Below, piece after piece: positions 25,601 through 38,000 of a DNA stretch of 64,000 nucleotides (positions are counted from its first letter, which is position 1; each line of letters begins with the position of its first letter). This stretch comes from Typha latifolia. Taxonomy: Eukaryota > Streptophyta > Magnoliopsida > Poales > Typhaceae. The notes below the pieces were generated by a model. It had not been told where the DNA came from, made no database searches, and worked only from the letters and a program-made list of their open reading frames with translations. The translations under genes were made by a program, and so were the position numbers. The stretch covers positions 372,001 to 436,000 of the forward strand of contig CM034109.1 in assembly GCA_019914945.1 (NCBI GenBank), written 5' to 3'.

Positions 25601-27470
25601 TGCAAATCTATTTATTTCATCCGTACATGCGAAAAATTTAATTGTTATATTTTTTGTGTGCATTTAATTATTATATTCAGTGCATCACCATACTTCGTGC
25701 AAATATTGAAATTTGTGAAAAGAAAAATGGGACTAGTATTGGTACGATTTAGAGAACAGTCCCGATATAAATCGCTTGCGATTTTCTGTGGTGACTTAAA
25801 TCTATCTAGAAGTCCATGGGAAAATACTAAATTAGATCACTGCGGTGACTTTCTTAGGTGACTCTGGCGGGGTTAGAGAACAGTCCTAGGATGAATGAGA
25901 AAATTTCCTAGGTGACTCTAACTTCTCTCAACAGTTAGAGGAAAAGACAGAGTGTGTTGATCACAGGGTGATACCCTCTGATGACCCTAACCGGATCAGC
26001 TATGAAGAAAAGTCCCGAGCGTCATCTCGAGGTGACTTCTAGTTGATGTGGATCTACAGAGTTTAGACTCATTGAGACATATGACAGCATAAATATTGAA
26101 AATATATTAATATGTTGAAACCGTGTAAGGTTACAAGTTGTGACATCTCTCCATTGTTATTATTGTTATTATTTAGAGAGTATGCCTATTGCGTATCATC
26201 ATGGATATTGTTGCTTTTAGTTTAATTTATTCAGCATTAATATGATTTAAAATTATTTGGTTAGTGAGTAGATTTCACTCACTGAGCTATAGTTGTTAGC
26301 TCATGGGTTCTCTTGTTTTTGTATTTGTTTATCTATTTCAGGTAATAGTCAGCGGGGCGACTGAGCGAGATGTACCCGGACTCCACCTCCACTTAGAATT
26401 CACCTATTTACCTTTCCGCTCTTTTAGATTTTATGCTTTAGATTAGAAGTTTTATTTATTTAGTTTAGAGACTCGAAAACTTTAACATTGTTTTATTTTT
26501 ATTGTAATTAGTTATACAATTTAATAAAGCACATTCTCATTTTGCTTATTTATTTTGCCATCGTACACGTAGAGAGTATTAATAAGGCTTTGTGCATCTC
26601 AAGCATATTGAGATGCATGGCCAGTCATGATTCCTATTTTGGGTCGTGATAGAAAAGTTGTTGCCTGAAAACATTAGAAAACTTACAGAAAAAAGTCAAA
26701 TGAGAAATTTAATAACAACTAGAAATTATGATGGGAAAAGAACAGATAATAAAAAAATTGCACATTTTCGCCGTATTCATGTTATATCCAAGCTTGCCAC
26801 CAAGTCGTCTCATATTTCTATGATTGATGAGATAAAATTTACTTGATTTTTTATTTTGCGATATGCCTGGCTATTAACATCTTGCAGTTTTTAGAGTAAG
26901 TTTGATGTCCTTGTGATGGCCTTGTTTAATTATCTTCTTTGCCAAAGTACATGCAGTTGTGATTGCATTTTTGATTGCTTGATAGAAGTTACGCAGTAGC
27001 ATCAAACATTTGTTAACCCTCTGAATCAATAATGGCAGAACAACTACCCTGAAAGACTAGGGAAGGCCTTCCTTGTCAATGTGCCATATTTCTTCATGAA
27101 GGCATGGAAGATTATATACCCTCTTATTGATCAAAACTCCAAGAAAAAGGTGCTCTCTGAAACTGAAACCTTGATCTTTGGAAATGTTAACTGATGCAAT
27201 GTTACTTTTGATCAAAAACAGTAATATACAGATTGTGTGCATATAGAAAACCTGAAACTTAGATTCCTTGACATTGTATTTTTCTCAATTAAAATCAATC
27301 ATCAAATCTTTGAATTCTTTTTGGCCATTTTGATGCAGTTTGTATTTCTGGAGAATGAGAATATGACAGAAAAACTTCTGGAAGACATCGACGAAAGCCA
27401 GCTCCCAGAATTATACGGTGGAAAGCTGCCATTAGTTCCTATAGAGGAATCCATCTCCAAATCAGAATAA
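22658..27470 (+). CDS. Sec14-like CRAL-TRIO lipid-transfer protein, tandem copy 1
   Basis: Six exons (22658-22771, 23221-23479, 23572-23608, 23848-23953, 27039-27149, 27339-27470) encode 252 residues. The N-terminal CRAL-TRIO helical part contains TLRRFLRSRDQDVKKASRYL and WRRSAVPNGFI. The lipid-binding part contains VFAQGFDKVGRPIAIVL, FTIIGDFKDWGFSN, NNYPERLGKAFLVNVPYFF and, at the end, LLEDIDESQLPELYGGKLP. Such proteins bind phosphatidylinositol and other hydrophobic ligands and move them between membranes, usually in the cytosol. It is a single-domain member without GOLD or nodulin extensions. Exon lengths match the downstream copy exactly for exons 1-5. Intron 4 is 3085 bp here but 289 bp in the paralogue, because of inserted repeat DNA. 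All splice sites remain intact. Confidence 0.9.
24396..26651. mobile_element. Solo-LTR-like insertion in intron 4 of Sec14-like copy 1
   Basis: The segment begins TGTCA (24396) and ends TGATA (26651), close to the inverted LTR ends TGTCA...TGACA. The flanking 5-mers are GGAAA (24391-24395) and GAAAA (26652-26656), a possible decayed target-site duplication. Inside are a CCTAATC-rich GC-rich stretch (24440-25310), the recurrent phrase AGAGAACAGTCC near 25750 and 25875, and an AATAAAGCAC poly(A)-like signal near 26524. No gag or pol reading frame exists, so a solo LTR or non-autonomous LTR element fits. Orientation is unproven. It is missing from the paralogue's intron. Confidence 0.5.
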
Positions 27471-29385
27471 ATAAATGAAATTTCTGCTTAATTTTCCTTT
27501 CTGGTTAATGGATTTTTACCAGTAAATGAAAATTATCTTCTTGAGTTGAAAATTTATTTTGTATGGATATGCCAAGGTAATGATATTAAGAAAGTCCATA
27601 GGCTTGTTAGATTGAAATTAAGCAGTTCAGTCATGGTGAGATTTGTTATCAATGCCATTTCTATTTCACAATCAAATTACTAGTGGCATATTGTTACATT
27701 AAAATCTTTGCCTTCTTTTTTCCCCCAAACTAATCCAAAAGAAGTGTATATTTGAGTATTAGACATCTTTATTAACCTTAACAACCACCAGGTGGAAAAA
27801 AAAAATTCCTAGAATATTAACATATTACAATATGTATACAGACATGTTCTGTTGTACAAATCGCTATCTTGTTGTACAATGTGTGCAAAGAAACCAATAA
27901 TCTTGAAAACTATTTGCTTTCATTAAAAGCAGTTCAACTTAATCCTCTAAACATATTCGAAAAATCAAGCATTCGTCCAGTAATCTTGGAAAAATAAGTC
28001 TATTTTGCAGGAAATATTAGTGTTATTTTTCCTGTGACTGCTTTATGAAATCTCTACACTTTTCACCCGTATCGTTGAATTCCAAACTACTGCATTTAAA
28101 ACCAAATGTTATTGGACTTGAATGGGTGAATGTTTTATATTTTATACGACAGAATAGTTTGGTGGGATTCAAACTCAGGTCATCTATTTTGATTTCATAC
28201 TAACTCAGTAGTTACTCTAAAAATGTTAAGATGTTAGCTTTGTTCACTCGCAGTATATGAAACAAACTTATTCTAGCACAAGCCTCTTATCTCAATACCA
28301 GTTTACTAGCATTTATTTCCCTCAACTCTCACTTTATATCATCAAATTAATAAGAAAAAGTTTATGCATTTGCTATTCAGATGATAACTACTTCTCTCTC
28401 TTGTCAATACTAGTTTACTAGTAGTCTCCTGCCTCTTCATTTGCTACCCACACTGCATAGTACAAAGCCTGCACTTTTCTTATAAAAATTACACAAGTAA
28501 AGATTAAATTATTATATTACTATTTATATATTAATATTTCTTTCTATCCACTAGGATGTATTTTAGTCTTTTGACATAAAATTTTACCAATTTTAAATAC
28601 AATTTCACTATTCTCATTTACTTTAAATTTAATGTTACATCACACTATCTTATACCGGTATAGCCTCTCTTATTCGAGTATAGCAAATGATAATAGCTAT
28701 CTATAAGAGAACGCCTAGAAAACAGTGCATTTTATATTTTATATTCTAACAAAACTAATTATAATAAAAATTTTGGAAGGAGTCCAATAATTTTTACATT
28801 TGAAAATTTTCCAATAGCAATGTAGTATATTCTGAAATCCTCATCAAAAAATTTCTACAAACTTTGTGAATTTCAAAACTTTTTCCAAGACTAAGTCAAA
28901 CTTATTTTGGCAAAAGGAAATTGCTATCAAAGTTGTTTAATGTTTTCTTTTCATTCGGTTGTTGTCTTGAAAAGTATGTCCATCTTGCAGAAGAAAAAAG
29001 TGCAGTTCTACTATTCCTTGTGACGGCTCAAACAAAAGTAGAAAACTCCACCATAAATCCTCCAACCACTGCATTTAAAACCAGTCGTCTAATCCAGCTG
29101 TTCTTGTACACACACTTTTTTAGTTTCATTTGTCTATTTTCTTTTTCTATATAGATGATGAGTTCATAGGCTAATTCTATACTAAAAATGAATTAATACT
29201 CGCCTTCAAATTATAAAAAAAAATTATCCAATATTAAAGGGAATTGAAGTTATGCTCGTTACATTTAATAGGACTCGATCATTATACTATAGTAATATAG
29301 TTGTATTGTTCGCTATATAGAAGTTAGAGAGATCTAGCACACCCAACGTCTTCTCCATCCTCCAAATTTTCTGGGCACCAAAATC
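27471..29385. other. Spacer between the two Sec14-like genes
   Basis: 1.9 kb with the 3' UTR of copy 1 and the promoter of copy 2. AT-rich, no gene. The word ACTGCATTTAAAACCA occurs near 28090 and again near 29070, hinting at a small internal duplication. A SINE-like segment lies at 28157-28215 on the minus strand. Confidence 0.5.
28157..28215 (-). repeat. SINE-like tRNA-promoter remnant
   Basis: On the minus strand, TGAGTTAGTATG (A-box-like) is followed about 30 bases later by GAGTTTGAATCCC, a good Pol III B-box match. No cloverleaf can be drawn, so this is a SINE remnant candidate rather than a tRNA gene. Confidence 0.35.
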
Positions 29386-31168
29386 ATGGAGCAAGATGAC
29401 CAATCATTAGCAGATGACTTGCTTGGAAGTGATGAGAATGAGAGGAGGAAGGTGGTTGAGCTGAGGGAGTTAGTAAAGAGACATGATCCTGCTGCAAAGG
29501 TCCACTTTGCTCTCTTTGTAATAGATTTCTTTTGTTCTCTTTGTTAGATTGGTTACAGATCTTTAAAGGTTGCCTAGTTCTGTTCTCTTTATTTTTCTTT
29601 TTTTTTCTTTTTTTGATGGATTATAGATGTGTTTGTAGAGTAATTTTATTCTTTTGGGTTGAAGTATTCCTTCTGTTAACTTCACACAAACTTGGCTTTT
29701 GAAGCAAGAACCTTAACAAAGTTTAGATATTAGCATTATGGTCAGTATTGTTCATGGAAAACACTTTAGTGCCAAGGCTTTATGTTCTTATTTCTTGCAA
29801 AGAGGTTTTGTTTCAGTCGACTTTTGAGTTTAAATCAGTCTGCACTGCCCAAAACTGCATGCAGGAGGTAGATAATGCGACATTGAGGAGATTCCTGCGT
29901 GCTCGTGATCAAGACGTCAAGAAGGCATCTCAATTTCTTTCAAAGCATCTCGAATGGAGGCGTTCTGCGGTCCCAAATGGATTCATCTCTGAAGCTGAAA
30001 TCAAGAATGAGCTCTCTCAGAGGAAGGTATTTGTTCAGGGATTCGACAAAATCGGGCGCCCGATTGGAGTTGTTCTAAATGCAAGGCATGATCCATCCAA
30101 AAGAAATTTAGCTGAGTTTAAGCGTGAGTTGTTCGATGTCGCCTTCGCTATTTTTCTGGCGAAATTAACTGAACTACATAGCATCAAAATAAGTCCTTGT
30201 TGATGTATTCATCTTGCCTTTTTACAGGTTTTGTTGTGTACATCATTGACACACTATGTGCAAGGTAGAAAAAAAATGAAGCTTATGACTTGAATTCTAA
30301 CTAAAGATTCACTCCAGAAACTAATATAGATAGCATCATTAAATAGCTGTACTCAGTGTTAATATGTTCATTTGATTCACTTCACATTGCAGAGCAGGAG
30401 AAGGTCAGGATAAGTTCACTGTCATAGGAGATTTTAAAGACTGGGGATTCTCAAACTTGGACATACGTTCTTATCTTGCAGCTCTGGATATCTTCCAGGT
30501 ATTACTTATCAAAATACAACAAAGAGGAAGAGATTGTATAGCTAAAGCCAAAGCATATATGTTTTCGAACTATTATGATGCCTGGGATTACTAATTCTGA
30601 TCTGAACAACATGATACACCGAAAACTAGCAAAAAGAAGAGCATTTTCGCATGCTCAATTTACTCGTTAATCAGTTTTCGTTGTCTTCCTTCTTTGCTTG
30701 AATACAATGTAGTTAGAGTTACTAATCTTGTTTCTTGCGGTTTACTTAGTTCCACAAACTTTTGCTGACTTGAGTAAACAATTGCAGAACAACTACCCTG
30801 AAAGGCTAGGGAAGGCGATTATTGTCCATGCGCCGTATTTGTTCTTGAAGACGTGGAAGATAATATACCCTCTTATTGATAAAAACACCAGGGAGAAGGT
30901 ACCTTTTGAAAGCTTTGATCTCTAAGTATAACAATTGGGTGTGTGTGTGTGTGAGTGAAGGTACATTGCATATAAATAACTCAGAAACACAGGATTTCTT
31001 GTCGTTTTAATTGAATTCTTTTGCTCACGTTTGATGCAGTTTGTCTTTCTCAAGGATGAGAATATGACAGAAAATCTTCTGGAGTACATCGACGAAAGCC
31101 AGCTCCCAGAAATATTTGGAGGAAAGCTACCACTGGTTCCCATAGAGGAGTCCTCTGGCTTAGTCTAA
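29386..31168 (+). CDS. Sec14-like CRAL-TRIO lipid-transfer protein, tandem copy 2
   Basis: Six exons (29386-29499, 29865-30123, 30228-30264, 30393-30498, 30788-30898, 31040-31168) encode 251 residues. The first five exons equal those of the upstream copy in length, and the last is one codon shorter. Motifs correspond throughout: TLRRFLRARDQDVKKAS, VFVQGFDKIGRPIGVVL, VIGDFKDWGFSNLDI, NNYPERLGKAIIVHAPY and YIDESQLPEIFGGKLPLVP. Differences include Arg/Ser changes in the N-terminal helices and YLFLKTW in place of YFFMKAW. The pair arose by tandem duplication. Both frames are open, so both are probably functional, although divergent C-termini (SGLV against SISKSE) may separate their roles. Introns are short and free of insertions. 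The gene converges on the Rieske gene. Confidence 0.9.
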
Positions 31169-31714
31169 GATACAAAGGAAATTATTATAAGATAGTTGTG
31201 ATAACACTAAATAAAGAATTTCTCTTGTAATGCAGAATTCCAGGTACATACTTGAGTTTGTATGGTTCATGCCATATTTATGGATTTGGAAGTGATCTTG
31301 TAACACCTCTTGTTCAATCAGTTCAGATAATGTGATCTCTGCTGCTCTCTTCTAAAAATCCAAGCATCAATCATCTAGTGTACGATCTTAAAATGCCATT
31401 CATGAACTGAAAAGAAGTGAAATTTAACAAAGATTAGAAGGTCTACTTCATACAACTCCTGTCTTTCCAGATAGATGGAGGTTCATGAATGTTAAGAAAC
31501 ATAGACAGTGCATTATATCAGGCTAACTACATGAGAGGAGATCTATAAAGAGGTTCAAAATACCACTATATACTATCCAAAATGAAAATTTGAGAACCTT
31601 ACAACTAAGACCATAGGTCCAACATGGTGTTCATAGACAGAGTGCGTACAAAACAACGAGGATTTACATTAATCTTATAGAACCATATCACCTAACTCAT
31701 GGTACAAACAGAAC
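31169..31714. other. Convergent 3' intergenic region
   Basis: 546 bp with the 3' UTRs of the second Sec14-like gene (+) and the Rieske gene (-). No other feature is supported. Confidence 0.6.
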
Positions 31715-33241
31715 TCATCCAACAAGTAGCTTGTTATCCTCCAAGAAGGTGTAAGTTGGAACCTCCAAATTGAAAGGTGCAGGGCCTTTGCGAATCCTGC
31801 CAGAGATGTCGTAGTGAGAGCCATGGCAAGGACAAAACCAACCTCCAAAGTCACCGGCATTGGGCAAAGGAATACAGCCAAGATGAGTGCAGACACCAAC
31901 GACCACAAGCCACTCCGGGTTCTTTACCCTTTCTGCGTCCTCCTGGGGATCACGAAGAGACGCCACATCCACACTGTTTGCCAGCTTAATATCATCCTCT
32001 GTCCGGCGCCTGATAAACACCGGCTTCCCACGCCACTTCACCGTCACCGTGGTCCCAGGCTCAATGCCAGAGAGATCAACCTCCAGGGAAGCTAGAGCAA
32101 GGACATCCTTAGTGGCAGACATACTCAACACAAACTTCAGTATTAAGAGACGGAGCAAGGAGGCATAAACGAATCTTCCTCCAGTCAAAACAAAGTAGGC
32201 AAAAGCTCGTTTACTGGGATCTCCTGGTGGATAACGCTCATGGTTATGCTCATCATAGACGATTTTTGAGGTCGGGTTCTTCACGGCAGCTACAGTGGCC
32301 GGAAGATCAGCCAACCCAACATCATGGTGTCCTGGAACAAGAGATTCAGTGGCAAAGCCTGCACCAGGTAGCAAGTTGACATGAACAACTCTAGTAATTG
32401 CAGGTGAAAGAATGAATTATTATCCTTAGAGCATTGAGAGGTACAATTGCTACTAATAGGGGAAGTAAGCATGATGAAATAACATATGTATAAATAAATG
32501 CAGATGGAGGTAATTACACCTTGAATTTATTTTTTTACATATTGATCAGTCAACAGCAAGAAATGTGAAGTGATCAAGTCTCAGAAAGAATTCCTTTAAT
32601 GAACAGTCATACAGAGAAAAGCAAGAGAGCTAGAAGCACATTCTAACATATGACAAGCAACATCGCTAATGAGAGCCTAAAAAATTCGTCACTCGCTCGA
32701 GTCCATGTGCTGAAATTTGATTCACGAAATTCAGATACTTCCCGTGATTTACCTGAATTTCTAATTCTGGCGCTATGAATGCATAAAGTTCTGAAAGACA
32801 AAGAAATCAACAAAGAACCAACCCAAGATCACAGACAAGTATGAAGACTAGTAGGATATTGAGCCTATAATTTCAAAGGTCTAATTTTGAACTTGTTTAC
32901 AGGGTGGATCTCTAAGTTCTAATATTGTGAAGTAAGGATTAAAAAGGATACTTGTGATTATGATATAGAGAACAAGATCCCATTCACCGATCAATAGAAC
33001 TTCACATGTAAACACAAAGAGAAATCTTTCAAGGATCAAAACGACGACGGAGACGCGAACCCTAACCTCTGGTGGCACCAAAAAGGCTCGATCGAGAGAG
33101 GATCGAGAAATCGTGCGATCCGGGATCGTCTCTGGAGAAGAAGGGATCGGCGCGGATGGGGTTATTGGCGAGGAGGGCGTAGGAGGACGGGCTCGTCCGC
33201 CATGGGAGGGACGCGAGCCTTCTTCCTGCGATTCTTAGCAT
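31715..33241 (-). CDS. Cytochrome b-c1 complex Rieske iron-sulfur subunit, mitochondrial
   Basis: Two exons (33067-33241 and 31715-32358) encode 272 residues. The N-terminus, [15 protein letters not shown], is a basic mitochondrial presequence. The mature part holds [20 protein letters not shown], one membrane anchor (about 119-138, [20 protein letters not shown]), the flexible hinge [17 protein letters not shown], and the Rieske head. The 2Fe-2S ligands are complete: CTHLGC at 215-220 and CPCHGSH at 234-240. The protein ends [10 protein letters not shown]. It carries electrons from ubiquinol to cytochrome c1 in complex III of the inner membrane. The hinge and the sequence around the cluster are of the mitochondrial rather than the plastid (PetC) type. 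The leader before the ATG contains a GTC/GAC-type trinucleotide run (about 33241-33275). Confidence 0.96.
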
Positions 33242-35060
33242 CGTCGTCGTCGTCGGCGTCGTCGACGTCTCTTCCCTCGAGCGTCGTCGTCTCTTCCTTC
33301 GATGTCGCCGCTTTAATAAAAGAAGGCCCAGTAAATAGTATAGAGATATATAGGCCCATATAGGCCAAGCCCAATAAGTTAACTCACACAACATTTTAGG
33401 AATATTTATTCATAACACCCTATAAGGTGTCTTTATTATCACTCACACCCTATTGGGTATTTTATCATTAGACCCTTATATTTTGCACTTTTAATGCCTC
33501 AAAAGTAGAGTCGTTGGCAAAAATATATCTATTTTTTAATTTACTTACCAAATAGATTATATATATACACTTAAATATTAAAATATGTCTATTTTACTGT
33601 AGCACTAAGTAAAACACTTAAGTGTTAAAGTATTTTACTTAAAATGCTAATTTTATCAGTGTTTTTATTAAAATATTTTATATAATACTTTATATCACTT
33701 AGCATAGAAAGATCTTTACTTAGAAAAAGATTTAACAGTTAAGTATTTTAACTAGGACTAAGTAAAATAGATCATATTTCGTATTTAAGTTCAAGTATTG
33801 TCTATTTTAGTAAATAAATTTTAAAATAGAGCTAGTTTGGTCAAAAACTCTATAATTACTCTTGACGTTCATTCTCTTAACAGACAATTATCATATACAT
33901 GAGCCAAATTAACTATATATATATATATATATATATATAACCTTAATAATACCTTGGAGTACTTTTTTTTTAAAGCTTTAGATCAAAAATAAAAAAGGAC
34001 CAAATTTATAAGGTCAAATGAGAGATTTTTTTAGTATTTTTATTTTATTTTTATTGTTAAATAGTGTTTTTGAGACATTAAGATTAAGAAGTTTTTACAC
34101 AATTGCCACTAAAAATTTCTTAAATATTATAATTGCCATTGAAACTTTTGACTATTTTAGAATTGCCATTATGATTGGACTTGTAACTCAATATGCATAA
34201 AATATTTCTAATTGATGATTGTTAATGTTAACAAAACATATAGATAACTTTCAAACCATTTTAACTAATATACATAACAGAAAAATAATTATTTTCCCAT
34301 CTAATTTTAGTTTTAACTATAATTGCTTACATTTGAGTGACGCAATGGCATTTGTGAACATGCTCAATAATTTCGATGGCAAACTATAATAGTTTGAAGA
34401 ATGCAGTGATAATTATGTAAAAATTTCAAAATAAAATTCATGTCTAAGCTATTAACAATTAAAAAATTCATAAAAAAGAAACCATAATAAATATTTCAGA
34501 TTTGAGAATCTGGATGGTCTGAAACCCTTTCTTGCATGTTGAACAGGACTCGGCATGTTCTACTCTTATTTTCACTACTTCAATAACATCTCAAATTTTA
34601 TTGGCAGAGGCACAACTGACCTGAGAGGTTGAGAAGCATCGAGCTGTAACCAGTAGTAGCCATCATGTCATAACTCATAACAGTGATAACACTGCAAAAA
34701 ATAAACTTGTAAGGGGAATCAAACAAGCATGAAACGGTTCTAGACTCGTTCCAAAAATCGATACAAGGATTTAAATCACAAGAAATGCTGAAGGTTCTTC
34801 TAAGTGCCACTGCAAAAATACACAGGAAAAGAACACATCTAGATGAAATCCATATAGAAATACAAAATTGTACAAGAACCGCAACAAAATGATAAATCTC
34901 ATACACTACAGAAGATAACCACTCACAATACTGCTTCAATACTTCCTATCGTCTATTGTTCATTCCTCCTGTGTGAGAACAGAAATCTAATTACTGGTTA
35001 CACCTGCTACTTGAATGTCACCTCCGTGCAAAATTACTCACCTGATAATAAATCGCATTT
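33242..35060. other. Intergenic region with fold-back elements
   Basis: Contains the Rieske promoter and the 3' UTR of the glycyl-tRNA synthetase gene. About 33395-33515 resembles one arm of the fold-back element at 60887-61118 (shared TTATTATCACTCACACC-type and TTTTAATGCCT words). A second, different fold-back occupies about 34010-34507. A (TA)n tract lies at 33914-33939. No gene. Confidence 0.55.
34010..34507. mobile_element. Fold-back MITE-like element, about 0.5 kb
   Basis: The left arm (about 34012-34150) and right arm (about 34364-34507) are imperfect inverted repeats. GAGACATTAAG...TTTTTACACAATTGCCACT on the left pairs with the reverse complement of AGTGATAATTATGTAAAAA...CATGTCTAA on the right. 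The similarity runs outward through ATTGTTAAATAG versus ATTGTTAATAG. No coding capacity. Exact ends and target-site duplication are not resolved. Confidence 0.5.
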
Positions 35061-38000
35061 TCATGCCTCATCAGCAGGCGTAACAGCATGGGTCGGGTAC
35101 TTCCACATAACATCAGCCCATGTGCTCTGCCCATCTGTGACTTCTTTCACCACTGAAGCCACTTCATCGACGTCTACACGAATCTGTTGCTTGCTGTCTC
35201 GATCACGGATTGTCACAGTAGTAGTGGAGTCAACAGTAATAGCCAGGGGAACACCAATTTCGTCTGTTCTTGCATAACGCTTACCTATCGAAGTACCTGC
35301 AACAAAAGAATATGTGAGAGTGAGTTATCCCGTGTGTAGTATTAGGTTAAAAAAGGTATCTAATTTCGATAGTCTCAACCAGTACTTCGTCCCTCTTTCA
35401 AATATTTAAAAGAAGAGTTACTTTCTTCAAATCTTCCTACATAGAATCCTTAGAGGACACAACTCCAGAGTTATTTTAAATCACTGATCAGATATAATCC
35501 TCAAAGAATGATTGACAGAACAAATCTAGTCTTAATTAGTCTCCAAGAAGCACCCTATATTCTTCTTCCAGAAGACAGAGATGCAATATGGACATTAGCA
35601 AAAATAAAATGCCAATTCTTGTAAAATGGAGTAAAGTTGACAGAGGGCATATGGATCACAGAAAATGTCCTATGTATCAACTTTTATTAATGGATAATGT
35701 AAAGCATATATTGTTTTCTCACACGTACCTGTAATATCAATTATATGTGAAATTCCAGCTGTTGTCAGTGCTTTTGAGATTCTTCTTGCAACAATGTCAA
35801 ACTTCTCAATTTTCACCAGTGGGAAGACTGTGCACTTGATAGGAGCAACGAGAGGGGGGAAGCCAAACACATTCAACTGTTCATCCTCGGTTTTGCTTGG
35901 CCTTTGATAGTAGCAGTGCTCAAATAGGCAATAGATTATTCGCCCAATACCAAAAGATGGTTCAATTACAGAAGGTGTAAATACCCTTTGATGTTCCTTT
36001 TTCTTCTCCATACTAATTGAAACCATGTTTTTCTTTATGATGACAACTTTATTGAGAGCGCATACATGGAATTCTACCTCCCCTTTGGACTCCAAGGCTG
36101 CTTTCATTTCCAATGCTTCACTTTCACTCATGGCCTGTGAACAATATAAGAAATCAAATGAGATAAAAACAGTCAGCAAAAGATCAATGCAGCCAATACA
36201 GAAAATTCTCATTACCTCCAATGCTTCAACCACCATCTTCTGGCTACCTTTGAAAGCAAGACCCAGTTCCTTCTTTGATGGGGTTATGATCAGTTTCTAA
36301 AATCATACATGCAAATGTGATTCAGCATATTGCAGCATTTTCAAGTACGATATATAATTCTTTTTGAAATTTGACTAGAATTTCTCAAAGTAAAAGGAAG
36401 TGATAATGATAGAAAATTCAAAACAAATACATAGAAAGAACCTCACCTCCACCTCTCTAGGTTCTGAAAACTTCTCATGTGCAACAAGAGGGACACCACT
36501 TTTCTCCTGTTGCAGAGCATAATAGAATTATGTGAGCATACGGCTTTCGTCCTCTCCTTCAAACTCGGCAAAAGTATTATTAGTAACAAATAATTTTGCA
36601 AATACAAACAGGGATGACAGGATAACTATACAAGGCTTGGAACAAGAAAATACATGGAGATGGAAGTAGAATGTACCCAATTCTCTCAAGTGATTTTGCT
36701 TTGCCCACAAACAGGATTACACATTAATTGCTAGACTAAAGGATGGATATTCACGTTGACAAGCAGCTGTAAAATACATCCAATTCTTCCATAAACTCTT
36801 TCAAGAAAATTTAGACACTGACAAACCCAGATTAAGAATGCTGCATTTCATACATGCATATATGGACGCTTATAATGGACAGGTAACAAAGGCACAAGTG
36901 ATAGAGTCACTCTATGGTATTAGAATTAATAGGTGTGAGAAGAAGAAATTATATCTAGCAGTAGTACCAAGATAAGTATTTGAGGCTTCTATTACTATCT
37001 TTTCTTAATTATCATGGAAAAGGTTCATTTGGAGCAACAAATAAGTAACAAGCAACAGAACTGTTGCAATAAATAATATTGCTTCATATTTAAAATTGCA
37101 TCATTGTTTTCAGCAATTTCATAGCAACACATACCGAGTGAGCACGTAAATCATAAGCAGACCTATCAGCAATTCCAACACACTCAATCCAGCCATAAGA
37201 GCATTCAATTTCAGCATCCCAGCAATCTGCAGCATAATGAGCCATCTCATTTGGCAGATGTTGCCGGAAGCGTAAACGATCTTTGTCAATTCCAAGTTGT
37301 GTCAAGAAAAGGTAAACCCTCCCAATAAAGTAACCAAGGGTCTCGTTGTTGATAGTTCCCTGTTAATAACAATTAAAAGTTAGGAAGTCAATAACAACAT
37401 AGAAGTGCAAGATACAAACACACAGAGAGAAGAGTTTGATACCATATGCAGGAACTAGGATGAAAACAAAAGATCTTACAAGCATACCTTTGCTACCGCT
37501 TCTCCAAGATTGATTTTCTTTGCCGATTTTGCTGACAGTTGCTCCTCTCTTGGGAACATCAAAAACTCCAAGTTAGTAACATCACCAAACTTTGGGTGAG
37601 ATTTGTCCTCGGGATCCACAAAATGCTCAATTTCTGCTAAAGTAAACTCACGGACTCTTAAAAGGCCTTGACGAGGTGAAATCTGATAATACAACAGAAA
37701 GAGTCCATTCAGAGCGGATACACCCCTACCAAGGGCAAGAAAATCGTAGATCTTTGAATAACTCACATGTGACAAACATGTTTAACACAATTAATCTGTT
37801 TAACAGATATAATATGCAAAAAGTGGGATATATGACAGAAAATTGGGTAACTTTTAAACCAAGGCCAAAGTTCACAATACAAAGTTCCTCAATCCTCCAT
37901 GAAGTATATCCAACTCTCTTGCAAGCACATAGCTTTACTAGTCAACACCTTCAGCCCACACAAAATAGTTTCAGACCTCATATTTCTTAATCAAACAACA

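Noticed and set aside
28157..28215. tRNA gene suggested by a B-box-like word
   Set aside because: No acceptor stem or cloverleaf can be formed. Treated as a SINE remnant. No true tRNA or rRNA gene was seen in the window.
31715..33241. Plastid PetC as the identity of the Rieske protein
   Set aside because: The [15 protein letters not shown] region and the basic presequence are mitochondrial bc1 type.
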